From Russula earlei (Eukaryota > Basidiomycota > Agaricomycetes > Russulales > Russulaceae), in contig JAGFNK010001057.1 of the NCBI GenBank assembly GCA_025769875.1, forward strand, positions 1 through 15,567: a stretch of 15,567 nt of DNA. Reading direction: 5' to 3'. Under the pieces are notes generated by a model. It made no database searches. It was not told where the DNA came from and saw only the letters and a program-made list of their open reading frames with translations. How positions within the stretch are numbered: the first letter of the stretch is position 1; every line of letters starts with the position of its first letter. Positions 8,800 to 15,567 of this stretch are shown here, in pieces. Made by a program: the position numbers and the translations under genes.

Positions 8800-9085
8800 G
8801 GCCAAGTAGCTCAGTGGCCATGAGTGCTTGGTCTAGTTGGTCAGAGGTCCTGGGTTCAATCCTGGCAGTGGGCTATCTTACAAGGTGACTTGGAGCCAAA
8901 CTTGGCACTGTTGTTTTGTAAGTATATAATGCTTGTTGTTTAGTCCCCTTCCTATTAAAGTCTGTAGCCAGCTTCTGTATCAAGGGTCTTGGGTTCAATC
9001 CTCTATAATGGACTATTATGTGAGATATAACGGGAGTCAATTCTGGCACTGTTGTCTTGCTGGTTAATAGTTGTATGTGTTCCTT
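8800..9085 (+). mobile_element. tRNA-derived SINE-like element, tandem dimer
   Basis: The first unit has a Pol III A-box-like TAGCTCAGTGG (8807-8817) and a B box GGTTCAATCC (8853-8862), 35 bases apart, as in tRNA genes. Its T-stem does not pair properly, so it is a tRNA-derived repeat and not a functional tRNA. A second unit has another GGTTCAATCC near 8993-9002. From the B boxes onward the units align for about 100 bases, for example GGCACTGTTGTTTTG against GGCACTGTTGTCTTG. The second unit's A-box region is eroded or deleted. No clean duplication was found. Bases 9086-9331 hold nothing else recognisable. Confidence 0.6.
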
Positions 9086-9331
9086 GTTAAGTCCCTGTGA
9101 AGTCCCATTAATGGAATGGACTCTTTGAGAGCATTCATGACAGTTCTAGGGCCTATAGTATCTTCATTAGTGTCCAATGTAGGGCACTTGAGGTCATCCT
9201 AAAGGGTCCTTAGGGAGCCTTTAATATTGTCTTTTATTGCTAGAAGGGTTGCCACTAAGTAGGGCTTATTGTATGTCAATTGTGCCTAGAATCAATCATG
9301 CGACCATGTGCATGTGATATTGTGGACACCT

Positions 9332-9336
9332 CTACT
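9332..9336 (+). repeat. Left target-site duplication CTACT
   Basis: CTACT directly precedes the solo LTR and recurs at 10165-10169. Confidence 0.92.
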
Positions 9337-10164
9337 TGTCAAGACATGTACTGCTGATCACTAAGGACTCAGGAGCAGGTGGGCAAGGGTTGGAACAGAT
9401 GGTACGCGGCGTAAATGGCGTTGAACAGGAGGACGAGCCAAATGACTAGAAGATACCAGATGGGGACTGGTACGTGTTGCAGGAGGCAGAGGCGAAGAGT
9501 AGAGGCCAGTGCAGCGAGGGGCTTTAAACAAGGCGGTCGTTGAAGAGTACCTTGAAGACGAGGGAGGACTTTAGACTGAGCGGTCGCAGGGGAGTACCCA
9601 GGAAGATGAGAGTATCACAAATGGACAGTCTGACGACTGCCATGCTTCATTGGGGCTTATATACAGTGTACATGGTCAATTACAAAGCACTGGGACTATT
9701 CTAGACTCTTTGGTACCATCCAATAGGACTACAGAGGCATAAACTTGCTTGTGTCAAGTTTCAGGCTTACTGAGCGCATTACTGATCATTGTGGAGCGAT
9801 GACATCATTATGATGTCACTGTGGGGCGCTTAGTGAGCCTATGAGGTCACTGTGGAGTTGCTCAGTCAGCCATGATGTCATTGGAGCCTTGATGACATCA
9901 GATGATTTATGCAACAGTTTCTAAGAGTTTGTGCCACTGTTTTGGGTCCATGGTGGCTGGGTGGCCATGTGGCTGCCACGCAATGATTACCTGATTAGGA
10001 AACGGGTACCTGGTCATGTTATAGTGCCTTTGCAATAGCAATATCTTGTACCACAGGAGGGATAGCCCAGAAAATGGAAGGGAGTCGGCAATGCAAAGTG
10101 AGAGAGGTCTTTCTTGAGTAAAATAGGACAATCCTCGGCCAGGACTTGGCCTTGGTTCATAACA
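9337..10164 (-). mobile_element. Solo LTR, 828 bp, same family as the LTR at 13921
   Basis: On the minus strand it runs from TGTTATGAACC (10164) to CTTGACA (9337) between CTACT duplications. It is the full-length reverse complement of 13921-14748, with the same 828-bp length. The U3 holds the 19-base palindrome TGACATCATTATGATGTCA (9800-9818). TATATAAG (minus) lies near 9658 and the conserved transcript-start block TGGACAGTCT (plus sense) at 9622-9631. At ten or so sites the partner LTR has CG where this copy has TG or CA, with few changes the other way. It is therefore an older, CpG-decayed copy. The open frame at 9907-10131 inside it is not a gene. Confidence 0.95.
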
Positions 10165-10169
10165 CTACT
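10165..10169 (+). repeat. Right target-site duplication CTACT
   Basis: Second copy of the CTACT at 9332-9336. Joining the two flanks gives an uninterrupted site inside LTR B. Confidence 0.92.
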
Positions 10170-10375
10170 CACCCCTTTTGGTCATGTGAACAGGTGGGAT
10201 CATAGAGGCTGTGTTTCCTCTAATAAGGAAGGGTCCTTCAAGGGCCCTCTCTGGGAAATGGTTCATGACAGGAATGGTCCTTGAAAGTAGAGGCAGACAG
10301 ATGATACAAAGTAGGAATGGTTATTTGAGTGAAATGGAGAGGTACTTGGCCAGGCCTTGGCTTTGATTCACAACA

Positions 10376-10675
10376 CCCTCTTCTCTGTTGCCTCCATCTC
10401 CCATGACTCTCACCCTCCAGCACCACCAACCTCTCTCACCACTACACTTGCACTTGCCACTGCCATTGCCTCTGCATTGACAGCAGCAGCAACAACAACA
10501 ACAATGCAGCTAACACTTGGCAACACCACAAGGCACAACAGCACATTTGACATGCCACAAGCATGCCATGCCACCTCACTGCTTCACTGCAACATGCCCA
10601 CCACTATGGCATGGAAACAAGACCACATGCACAAGGCCAAAGCTAACTCAAGAAGGTTTGACTGAGGACAGTCAA
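10376..10675. other. Low-complexity spacer, no supported gene
   Basis: This is a CA-rich stretch between two LTR units. A plus frame here gives an Ala/Thr/Pro/Ser-rich translation that vaguely resembles the low-complexity tail of the gag-like gene at 13450-13920. It has no motif and its apparent start lies within LTR B, so I do not call a gene. It contains a CAG/CAA microsatellite (10481-10504). Confidence 0.6.
10481..10504 (+). repeat. (CAG)n/(CAA)n microsatellite
   Basis: Three CAG units are followed by about five CAA/AAC units. Confidence 0.85.
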
Positions 10676-11474
10676 TGTTACACCATTTTCCTTTTACGTT
10701 TACCGCTTACCTTTTGCTATGGACTGCTTGCTTTTGTACGTCCCTTTACTTACTAGTCTCATGATCTCTTACGTCTTGTGATCCCTTCTGTGTTATCATG
10801 TGATCCATACATGTCCAGGTAACACTGGATTGCTGTTACTTTCCCTTTGTTTGGTTCTCTTTCCATTTATATTCACTTCTTAGTTTCGACTGTGCAATGC
10901 TGCGCACCTACTGTGCAGCACAGTTACTTGGTTCTGACTCATTCATGACCTCATTCCTATGACTCCTACTTATTATGACTCCTACTATACTAGTAGCACA
11001 GTCAAAGCGCAGCTATTGCTGCGCTTCTCCTATATATATAAGCTCAGTACTTTGTGACCAAAGCCCTAAGCTTGGTCTCTTGTAGAATCCAACCTACTCT
11101 TGTCCAACATATTCTCCTGTAACCCACTTCACTCTCACAAACTTAAACCACAACCACCTCTCCATTTCATCAACTCTCAACACACCATCCACCATCTACT
11201 CTTCGCCTTTCCCTTCCTTCCCTAAGAGTCTCTCTTCACTCTCCTGAGAAGAGCTCTCGTCCTTTAAGACCTACCTTCCTCTACTCTCTCTGTGTTGTTC
11301 AAGGTCCCCGATGGACTTGAATGCATATAGCTAGTGGAGCCAGCCCTAGTCTATCCCATTATAAACTTACCCTAGCTTCTCAACGGACCGAGTTGTACTA
11401 GGAAGGGTCTATTGGCCATAACCTGTTTAGCATAAAACACTTCGACCGCTGCAGGGATCCTTACTCATTATACA
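10676..11474 (+). mobile_element. Probable LTR, plus orientation, with TATA box and hairpins
   Basis: The unit opens TGTTACACC and may end TTATACA at 11474, followed by TGGGAACCAGCCC as a possible primer-binding site. It has LTR-like organisation: a T/C-rich U3, a strong TATA box TATATATATA (11031-11040), then a region with ACCAAAGCC...GCTTGGT pairing near the expected transcript start. Just upstream is a perfect 9-bp hairpin (11005-11026, loop TATT), and another 9-bp stem with one G-U pair at 10898-10920. An alternative right end is 11000, where CACA is followed by GTCAA, matching GTCAA at 10671-10675, but that would leave the TATA box outside. No second copy is in the window, so both ends are provisional. 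Confidence 0.45.
11031..11040 (+). promoter_or_regulatory. TATA box of the 10676 LTR-like unit
   Basis: TATATATATA followed by AGCTC. Transcription would start about 30 bases downstream, near the GACCAAAGCC hairpin arm. Confidence 0.5.
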
Positions 11475-11538
11475 TGGGAACCAGCCCATTTCTTGAACAC
11501 CTCTCTATCATCAACTTGTTTTCTGCTTGTGAACTGAC

Positions 11539-11694
11539 ATGGCTAGTTACCGTGACAATCAACCCCCCAGGAGGTGTAAGATGTGTGAGCCTGCTGGCCA
11601 GTTATATCACATGACTTGTACTCACCCCTATGCACATGTGACACATCATATATCAAGCTATTCATTATGCCCTCTCTCTTTCATCATAGTTTGA
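11539..11694 (+). CDS. Short ORF, possible truncated gag start with Cys/His pattern
   Basis: An ATG-started frame of 51 codons begins about 65 bases after the putative LTR end, where a gag gene would normally start. It reads MASYRDNQPPRRCKMCEPAG, followed by a YHMTCTH segment. The CxxC and the later H/C residues resemble a zinc-binding site but match no family I can name. It stops at TGA (11692-11694). The stop may mark a lost intron donor or simple decay. It may equally be chance, since no conserved partner is visible in the window. Confidence 0.3.
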   Translation: MASYRDNQPPRRCKMCEPAGQLYHMTCTHPYAHVTHHISSYSLCPLSFIIV

Positions 11695-12350
11695 TCTCAC
11701 TCAGTCTAGATTCCCTTTCATCATGCCTCCTGCCCAGTTACTGTTTCCAAGAATAGGATTTCCCTTTTGTGCCTCTCCCACTTGCACTTGTCTACAAAAG
11801 TCAAGAAGCCAAACAACCACACACAAGGTGCTTGCTCCCCTCAGTTTCTCTCTGACCATACCCACCTTCAGATCATAGCAACATGAACTCTATGTGCCCA
11901 TGGTGGCATGCTACAATACTCAAGGCTCTCCAGGATGGGTGGCCTGGTTGAGCATGCTGGAGGGCAAGACAATGTCCCATTCAGGGAGGTTGGGTGTCTG
12001 AAAAGGTGAGGGGGATGTGAGTCTGCTTCATTCTCTCCTCAGTGTTGCTCTATACCTTGGAAGAAGGCTAGGAGCAAGGCATCAGGTGTAGTAACATCAA
12101 GGACCTCCATCTCAGGAGTAAGGTCAGACTGAGGGACAATTTTGTTGGTGATGACTAGCATTATGTGGTGGTTTCGGGCCACCAGGGGCACATGCAGAGG
12201 AGCACGAAAGTGTGACACAGCACATCCCCGGGATCATTCTTGATCCCTTAAATTTTTTCCACTCCCCTCAGGGGAAAATACATTCTGCTGTGACCCTTCT
12301 CAGGCCTTGTACGACCCACATCAAAACCGAAAATGTGTGAAAAGCAAGAA
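11695..12350. other. Gene-poor stretch with one weak minus-strand open frame
   Basis: No element ends or recognised protein are seen. On the minus strand 12039-12233 stays open for 64 codons without ATG and reads FRAPLHVPLVARNHHIMLV, then TPEMEVLDVTTPDALLLAFF. This is protein-like but unrecognised. The rest may be the eroded 3' part of the pogo-like element or of the preceding LTR element. Confidence 0.4.
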
Positions 12351-12748
12351 CTGTTGAGATTATCATTGATTTGGGTGATTTGGTATGTTACCACCACCCT
12401 GGGACATTGTGATGTAATCACAGCTCAGACACATTGATGTGTCAGTTACACGGACCGGGCATCACCGGCTCAGCTCATATGCTGAGATCTGCGTTACTTA
12501 CAATGATAAGTTATTGCTGTTTTCAGCGCACTTGGCGGAGCTTGAATTTCACCCAAATCGGCACAGAAACCCCCTCAAACATGCGGGATGAATATCTCCT
12601 TCAAAACAGCTTCAATTCATATGAAATTTATTGTCCCTGAATCGCCTGAATGAGGGCTAGGCAGCCCCATTGTTTTCATGAGATTTGAGTGAGAATTGGT
12701 GGAGCTGGACTCAAGCCACCTCCACATGTGTATTAGATGAATTACAAC
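12351..12748 (-). repeat. Right arm of long inverted repeat (probable TIR)
   Basis: This 398-base block is the reverse complement of 1-238 plus 1011-1207. It has no insertion and shows the uninterrupted form of the site hit at 239-1010. Notable shared blocks are AGCTCATATGCTGAGATCTG (from 12472), GCACTTGGCGGAGCTTGAA and GAGGGCTAGGCAGCCCCATT. It ends opposite window base 1, so the true end may lie further right. From 12749 to about 12870 is AT-rich sequence with a small hairpin, GGGCTG/CAGCCC (12798-12819). Confidence 0.7.
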
Positions 12749-13083
12749 TCAAAATCATGGTCTATATCTATTATTTTTCCCTCATGTTGTACCCATGGGC
12801 TGTCTTGAGGCAGCCCCATAGTGTTTTTGACTCAAGTGTTGTGGTGTGCAACATTGTTTCAGTGTGATCAGAGTGACAGCCAGCCCCTCATTGCCCCTCT
12901 CACCTCTCCATTCTGACCATCCTTTGCCCTCATTCCCACCACACCTGCTGTCTCAGCCGCATCAGTTGCACCGCTCCCTTCCAACTCGCATTTGGCCCTC
13001 CACACCCACAGTCGCAGCCACGCCAGTCACACTGCCTGCGTTGACCTGCCATCTGTCTTCACCACGCGCCGCACTCCATCAGC

Positions 13084-13920
13084 ATGCCGACTCAGTTAGA
13101 ATACCTCAAGCTCAAGTGGGATCTGGAGGACCTTATCGCCTCCTCATCAAGACTCTGCATGTGTGACTGGGAAGATGTAGACGAATACTACCAGAGTTTC
13201 AGGGCAATCTGTGGTCCCCTCATCCATGCCGCCTGTGCTACGAAGATTGCAATGAGTCATTCTGGCTCGGACTCCACCCGGACGACCACTGGATGGTCTC
13301 CCAACGTCTTGGCCCCTGGCGCCCGAATGAACAGCAGAGGCACTTTGTCGATTTCCAAGAAGTATTCAACACACTAGTCAAGATATTCTCTCAGCATCCC
13401 TGTGACATTCAGCGGGAATGCCAACTCTGCTCTGCAGACAAAGACAAAGACGACTACACATACCCTGCGCCCATGCCCGCTCCAGCCTCCATCCCTACAT
13501 CGTGCACCATCACCTCCGCCTCACCTGCCTTGCCCATCGTCCCTGCGGTTCCCACCTCATCCGCCATTCCCGTCACCTCGTTCACCACCGCCATCCTCAA
13601 CTCACCAGCCATCATTGCTTTGGCTCCACCTGCCCTCACCATCCCAGCATCGCCCGCATTTGCCATCATCACCACCTCGTCTGTCCCCACTGCCGTAGCC
13701 TCAGCCGTGACATCGCCTATCGCCACTGTCCCCGTCTTTGCCCAACCAGCTCCTGCACCCTCAGTGTCGCCTGCTATGGCCACTGTCTCAGCTCCATGCA
13801 CAACCACCATCTCAACCTTGCCCACTGACATTTTAGCGCCACCCGCCACATCAGCGCTTGCAGCCTCGTCTGCCACCCCCGCCTTTGTCTCATCTGCTCC
13901 CATGCCCTCAGTCATCTCAT
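13084..13920 (+). pseudogene. Gag-like retroelement gene with Ala/Pro/Thr-rich tail, frameshifted and cut by an LTR
   Basis: An N-terminal segment starts at ATG 13084 (MPTQLEYLKLKWDLEDLI, then DEYYQSFRAICGPLIHA). After about 13236 the frame shifts and continues as YEDCNESFWLGLHPDDHW (motif FWLGLHPDD at 13260-13286), then FVDFQEVFNTLVKIFSQ. This resembles the capsid-like part of gag proteins in basidiomycete LTR elements, where an FW-GFHPDD motif precedes a VF...IF helix; that is recognition by eye, not a search. From about 13450 the frame is almost only Ala, Pro, Ser, Thr and Val. It ends where the LTR begins at 13921, so any pol region is displaced or lost. Upstream (about 12880-13083) is similar Pro/Ser/His-rich low-complexity sequence without a convincing start. 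Confidence 0.55.
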
Positions 13921-14184
13921 TGTTACGAACCAAGGCCAAGTCCTGGCCAAGGATTGTCCTATTTTACTCAAGAAAGACCTCTCTCACTTTGCATTGCCAA
14001 CTCCCTTCCATTTTCTGGGCTATCCCTCCTGTGGTACAAGATATTGCTATTGCAAAAGCACTCTAACACGACCAGGCACCGGTTTCCTAATCGGGTAATC
14101 ATCGCGTGGCAGCCACATGGCCACCCAGCCACCATGGACCCGAAACAGCGGCACAAACTCTTAGAAACTGTTGCATAAATCATC

Positions 14185-14285
14185 TGACGTCATCAAGGCT
14201 CCAATGACATCATGGCTGACTGAGCAACTCCACAGTGACCTCATAGGCTCACTAAGCGCCCCACAGTGACATCATTATGATGTCA
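14185..14285 (+). promoter_or_regulatory. CRE-like site array in U3
   Basis: A consensus CRE, TGACGTCA (14185-14192), is followed by TGACATCA (14205-14212) and the 19-base palindrome TGACATCATTATGATGTCA (14267-14285). These are ATF/CREB-type bZIP half-site arrangements 140-240 bases before the TATA box. In the solo copy the CRE reads TGATGTCA (CpG lost) while the palindrome is intact. Binding is inferred. Confidence 0.55.
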
Positions 14286-14421
14286 TCGCTCCACAATGAT
14301 CAGTAATGCGCTCAGTAAGCCTGAAACTTGGCATAAACAAGTTTATGCCTCTGTAGTCCTATTGGATGGAACCAAAGAGTCTAGAATAGTCCCAGTGCTT
14401 TGTAATCGACCCTGTACACTG

Positions 14422-14428
14422 TATATAA
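14422..14428 (+). promoter_or_regulatory. TATA box of the LTR
   Basis: TATATAA lies 32 bases before AGACTGTCCA (14454-14463), the block complementary to the putative primer-binding site. It is conserved in the solo copy. Confidence 0.75.
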
Positions 14429-14750
14429 GCCCCAATGAAGCATGGCAGTCGTCAGACTGTCCATTTGTGATACTCTCTACTTCCTGGGTACTCCCCTGCG
14501 ACTGCTCAGTCTAAAGCCTTCCCTCGTCTTCAAGGTACTCTTCAACGACCGCCTTGTTTAAAGTCCCTCGCTGCACTGGCCTCTACTCTTCGCCTCTGCC
14601 TCTTGCAACACATACCAGTCCCCATCTGGTATCTTCTAGTCGTTTGGCTCGTCCTCCTGTTCAACGCCGTTTACGCCGCGTACCATCTGTTCCGACCCCT
14701 GCCCACCTGCTCCTGAGTCCTTAGTGATCAGCAGTACGTGTCTTGACATC

Positions 14751-14760
14751 TGGACAGTCT
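14751..14760 (+). other. Putative self-priming primer-binding site
   Basis: TGGACAGTCT, starting two bases after the LTR end, is the exact reverse complement of 14454-14463 in the LTR. The latter lies where the transcript 5' end is expected from the TATA box. Tf1/sushi-group Ty3 elements prime reverse transcription by folding the mRNA 5' end onto such a site instead of using a tRNA. The complementarity is seen directly; the mechanism is inferred. Confidence 0.65.
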
Positions 14761-14794
14761 CTCATCATTCTTGTATTGACCAGCCAACGCTCAA

Positions 14795-15559
14795 GTGTCT
14801 ACTCCCAACTCCCCCACTCTTGTCAATACCTCCCTGCGTCTCCCTTCTCCTCTCCAGCCCACTCCATGCACTGCCCTTCGCATCCTCACTGAAGACGTCG
14901 ACCCGGTCGACACATCCTCACCCCTCAGCCTCTTGTACTCCCCAACGGCTCCCCCATCGTCTCCTACCACTGTCCAGCCTATCCCAGACAACTTTGTCCC
15001 TGTCGGCACTCCCCCTCCAGCGCAGAACGAGCAACAGCAAGCGGACCGTCCTCCCTTACCTGAAGGCTTCCTCGACCGCCCCCCTGCACAGTATTTCGCT
15101 TCCATCCGCACCAGTACTTCGTCCTCCCTACCACCAATCGTCGCCAGGAGCAGTGGCGTCCCCTCCACGACTTGAATCATCAAGACTACCTTGGACGCAT
15201 CCCTACCCTCAGACCAGTTAGCTCGTCGCGCATTCACAGACACCTTCACTACCGCCTTTCGTGCACGCATCGTCCACACTTTTGCGGTAGAACCCTCCAA
15301 CACTGCCCTTGCCACCCAGTACAATCTCACCCCCTTCGGCATCTGCTCCAACGTCGGGATATACGCCCCGGACGCTGACTTTCCCCTCGGACGCATCGCT
15401 TACATTTTTAACACCTCGTTATTTAGGAAACTACTTACCTTGCCTGCTATTTACTGCCCTGCTTACGAGGGCTCGTTTTGCTTATCTATCGTACACGATT
15501 TCTTGGACGGGACGTCTCGCTTTCGCATACGGCTACTTACACTTCGAGGAGAACAGTAA
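14795..15559 (+). pseudogene. Gag-region frame of the LTR retrotransposon, one in-frame TGA
   Basis: The frame begins at ATG 14795, 46 bases after the LTR, and runs to TAA at 15557-15559 with a single internal stop, TGA at 15173-15175, in context PSTT-stop-IIKTTLDA. The first part (about 126 residues) is Pro/Ser/Thr-rich with NEQQQADRPPLPEGFLDRPP. The second is more globular, with DQLARRAFTDTFTTAFRARI, and NLTPFGICSNVGIYAPDADF. Position and Pro-rich start suit gag, but no zinc knuckle or protease is reached before the window ends, and I cannot assign a family. Either CGA became TGA here or the upstream part is a separate leader. The frame at 14724-15221 is a shadow. Confidence 0.5.
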
Positions 15560-15567
15560 CCGCGTGT

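Larger units (their letters stand above)
8236..10375 (-). mobile_element. Diverged LTR B with nested SINE and nested solo LTR
   Basis: The left end (TGTGGCAACTCACTG) matches the left end of fragment A at 7009. The right end (about 10295-10375, finishing CCAGGCCTTGGCTTTGATTC then ACAACA) matches the right end of the 828-bp solo LTR. If these are the two ends of one minus-strand LTR, it was interrupted by a tRNA-like repeat (about 8800-9085) and by the solo LTR (9337-10164), leaving roughly 1 kb of its own sequence. It keeps TGGACAGTCT (8467-8476), the sequence found at the predicted transcript start of the young element. No 5-bp duplication is seen (GTTCT left, CCCTC right), so the two ends might belong to different insertions. 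Confidence 0.5.
13921..14748 (+). mobile_element. 5' LTR of an LTR retrotransposon, 828 bp
   Basis: It begins TGTTACGAACC and ends CTTGACA. Its ends and length are fixed by the independent solo copy at 9337-10164. U3 runs to about 14453 and has CRE-like sites. The TATA box is at 14422-14428, the predicted transcript start near 14454, and R-U5 fills the remainder. CpG sites are better preserved than in the solo copy. Internal sequence follows to the window end, so the 3' LTR is expected outside. The left duplication would be CTCAT (13916-13920), with its partner out of view. The element sits in the gag-like gene. Plus frames crossing 13921 are artefacts. Confidence 0.92.

Noticed and set aside
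8800..8875. Functional tRNA gene
   Set aside because: A and B boxes are good, but the T-stem has mismatches and no consistent acceptor stem can be formed; the downstream duplication fits a SINE better.
7009..10375. Fragments A and B as the two LTRs of one element
   Set aside because: They are too diverged, their outer flanks (ATTGC and CCCTC) do not match, and no internal coding lies between them apart from the MITE.
10676..11005. Short solo LTR 10676-11000 with GTCAA duplication
   Set aside because: The 5-bp match can arise by chance and would exclude the TATA box and R-like region; kept only as an alternative boundary.
13454..13939. 161-residue minus-strand frame rich in Ala, Val, Gly and Met
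   Set aside because: Antisense of the low-complexity gag tail; its composition is dictated by the plus-strand codons and it crosses the LTR boundary.
13293..14066. Single 257-residue protein crossing 13921
   Set aside because: The frame runs from the gag-like gene into the LTR; the fixed LTR start makes the last 49 residues artefactual.
14791..15396. 201-residue minus-strand frame
   Set aside because: Antisense to the gag-region frame directly after the LTR; biased composition explains the lack of stops.

Overview
The window looks like a transposon graveyard from a filamentous basidiomycete, probably a mushroom-forming Agaricomycete. The evidence is a Fot1/pogo-type DDE transposase with two spliceosomal introns of 45-46 bases, a LINE ORF1 of the type found in these fungi, a broken gene with a zinc-binding domain common near their transposases, and several LTRs with 5-bp target duplications. 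No gene is intact, and no ordinary host gene, rRNA or CRISPR array is visible. The taxonomic call rests on protein resemblance judged by eye.

Bases 1-12748 are bounded by a long, imperfect inverted repeat (1-1207 against 12351-12748). Just inside its left arm lies a dead pogo-like transposase (1191-5206). I read this as one long-TIR DNA transposon swollen by later insertions: a 772-bp insert in the left arm (239-1010, flanked by TAA), a 5'-truncated LINE carrying only ORF1 (1726-3391, 14-bp duplication), and a mass of sequence between 5207 and 12350. That middle part holds a minus-strand zinc-domain pseudogene (about 5281-6630) split by a solo LTR (5722-6316, duplication GGTGC), fragments of related minus-strand LTRs (6740-7480), a Tourist/Harbinger-like MITE (7603-8144, TTA duplication), a long diverged LTR (8236-10375) that contains a dimeric tRNA-like SINE and a clean solo LTR (9337-10164, duplication CTACT), and a plus-strand LTR-like unit (10676-11474).

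To the right of the inverted repeat is a frameshifted gag-like gene with an Ala/Pro/Thr/Ser-rich tail (13084-13920). It is cut by the 5' LTR of a younger plus-strand LTR retrotransposon (13921-14748), whose internal region and gag-like frame run off the window end. Its LTR is the full-length inverted partner of the solo LTR at 9337-10164, and both are 828 bp.

The most notable signal is in this younger element. The ten bases two positions after its LTR are the exact reverse complement of ten bases in the LTR about 32 nt after the TATA box. This is the arrangement expected of Tf1/sushi-type self-primed reverse transcription. Other signals are CRE-like palindromes in U3, a CpG-to-TpG/CpA bias between the two LTR copies, and the fact that four of five premature in-frame stops are TGA, as methylation-driven decay of CGA would give.
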